Shown here: piece by piece, positions 22,077 to 22,807 of the stretch | Layout: each line of letters starts with the position of its first letter | Numbering within the stretch: position 1 is the first letter of the stretch | DNA from: an uncultured Phycisphaerales bacterium | Lineage (GTDB): Bacteria; Planctomycetota; Phycisphaerae; UBA1845; CAIVHJ01 | Assembly: GCA_903905665.1 (NCBI GenBank) | Contig: CAIVHJ010000087.1 | Location: 1 to 22,807, forward strand | Reading direction: 5' to 3' | Length of the DNA: 22,807 bases | Position numbers and translations under genes: made by a program | Notes under the pieces: model-generated | What the model was told of the DNA's origin: nothing | What the model saw: only the letters and a program-made list of their open reading frames with translations | Database searches by the model: none

Positions 22077-22807
22077 ATGAATCAGGACAAATCAAATCTC
22101 GACTTCTTCCAAATAGATGCACCCAATGACAGCTGGATGGCGTGCATCCGACTGGCGGAAACTCCGCTCCCGCTCGGATTTCTGGGCCCTTATGAACTGT
22201 TGGCTGAAGCGAATCGCGGGGGACAGGGGATCGTCTATCGCGCCCGACAACCCGGCACGAATCGCCCCATCGCAATCAAGCGACTCCTGGCCGGGTCCTG
22301 GGCTACTCCCGACATGCACCACCGGTTTGAACGAGAAATTGAGGCGACTGCCAGTTTAAATCATCCAAATATCGTCACCCTCTATGGCAGGGAAATCCTA
22401 CAAGATCAGCCGGTTTTCACGATGGAGTGGATTGACGGTGTTCCCATATCGCAATGGGCTTCCAGACATGGTGGAGCCCGACGATCGCCCGAAGAGATTC
22501 TGAACATGTTCTTAAGAGTTTGCGAGGCGACGATTCATGCACATCAGCGTGGCGTTCTGCATCGAGATCTCAAACCTTCAAACATACTCGTCGATCCTCA
22601 GGATCAACCCCATATTCTTGATTTCGGACTTGCTAAAATCCTATCGCCGATGAGCGAATCACACGTCACCCTTACGCTGGGCGACCAATTCATGGGCACC
22701 CTGAATTATGCGGCGCCCGAACAAATTCGGGGTAAGGCTGATTCCGTTGATATTCGCAGCGATGTTTACTCCCTTGGCGTGATCCTCTATGAGATGCTCA
22801 CCGGACA
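22077..22807 (+). CDS. Ser/Thr protein kinase, Hanks type (N-terminal part)
   Basis: The first 243 residues are present; the gene runs off the right edge. A short N-terminal leader (about 1-36) is followed by the kinase domain: glycine loop NRGGQGIVYRA (46-56), ATP-anchoring K68 in IAIK, helix-C E87/E89, catalytic HRDLKPSN (162-169; D164), DFG (182-184), GTLNYAAPEQ in the activation segment and DIRSDVYSLGVILYEML. The glycine loop begins with NRGG instead of the usual GxGG. All catalytic residues are kept, so it should be active. It is co-transcribed with the ECF sigma factor 24 nt upstream, suggesting that the kinase controls the sigma factor by phosphorylation. The sensor or membrane part would lie beyond the window. 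Confidence 0.92.
   Translation, partial: MNQDKSNLDFFQIDAPNDSWMACIRLAETPLPLGFLGPYELLAEANRGGQGIVYRARQPGTNRPIAIKRLLAGSWATPDMHHRFEREIEATASLNHPNIVTLYGREILQDQPVFTMEWIDGVPISQWASRHGGARRSPEEILNMFLRVCEATIHAHQRGVLHRDLKPSNILVDPQDQPHILDFGLAKILSPMSESHVTLTLGDQFMGTLNYAAPEQIRGKADSVDIRSDVYSLGVILYEMLTG

Noticed and set aside
1..22807. tRNA, rRNA or integrase/transposase genes
   Set aside because: None of the open frames has recombinase or transposase motifs, and no tRNA- or rRNA-like stretch was recognised on reading; a covariance-model scan could still find a small RNA.

Overview
The window looks like a chromosomal segment of a motile, free-living bacterium, most likely a planctomycete or a close relative. 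The points for this are an ECF sigma factor followed directly by a Ser/Thr protein kinase, a large beta-helix lipoprotein ending in a 'VDIGADEF'-type tail, menaquinone synthesis by the futalosine route, and CheX/CheD-type chemotaxis genes. The assignment is inferred from gene content; no rRNA or marker gene is present.

Layout. (1) 1-1121, minus: mqnA and the start of mqnC (futalosine menaquinone pathway), diverging from an unrecognised exported or lipid-anchored protein (1160-1804, plus). (2) 1905-4847, minus: a tight run cheX-cheY-fapA-like (DUF342), then a single-domain response regulator. (3) 5346-10513: a sugar-modification block with a NeuB-type synthase (plus), an extended SDR sugar epimerase/dehydratase (minus) and a DegT-type sugar aminotransferase (plus). 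It is interrupted at 6.4-8.0 kb by a repeat-rich island that also holds a frameshifted membrane-protein gene. (4) 10703-18372, minus: the main chemotaxis cluster. In transcription order this is cheA, cheD, HDOD protein, cheY, cheX, cheR, cheB, then after a 158-nt gap a second cheY-cheX pair. cheW (19032, plus) diverges from cheA. (5) 19753-22807: a beta-helix lipoprotein (minus) diverging from an ECF sigma factor and a Ser/Thr kinase that runs off the window.

How it fits together. CheA/CheW form the kinase core. CheR, CheB and CheD are the adaptation enzymes. Three CheY receivers, each beside its own CheX-type phosphatase, would carry and quench the signal. No CheZ, CheC, methyl-accepting receptor or flagellar structural gene is in the window. 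Candidate sigma-28-like promoters lie between cheA and cheW, which would tie the cluster to flagellar gene control. The NeuB/aminotransferase/epimerase set, placed between the two chemotaxis blocks, could build a nonulosonic-acid-type sugar for flagellin or surface glycan; this is inference.

Most striking observations: the CheY-CheX pair repeated three times with a CheA that appears to lack the CheY-docking P2 domain; the cheX-cheY-DUF342 operon; the divergent sigma-28-like promoter pair sharing TTAATTAA; and the dense mosaic of dispersed non-coding repeats, some with conserved hairpins, at 6.6-7.9 kb and 10.5 kb.
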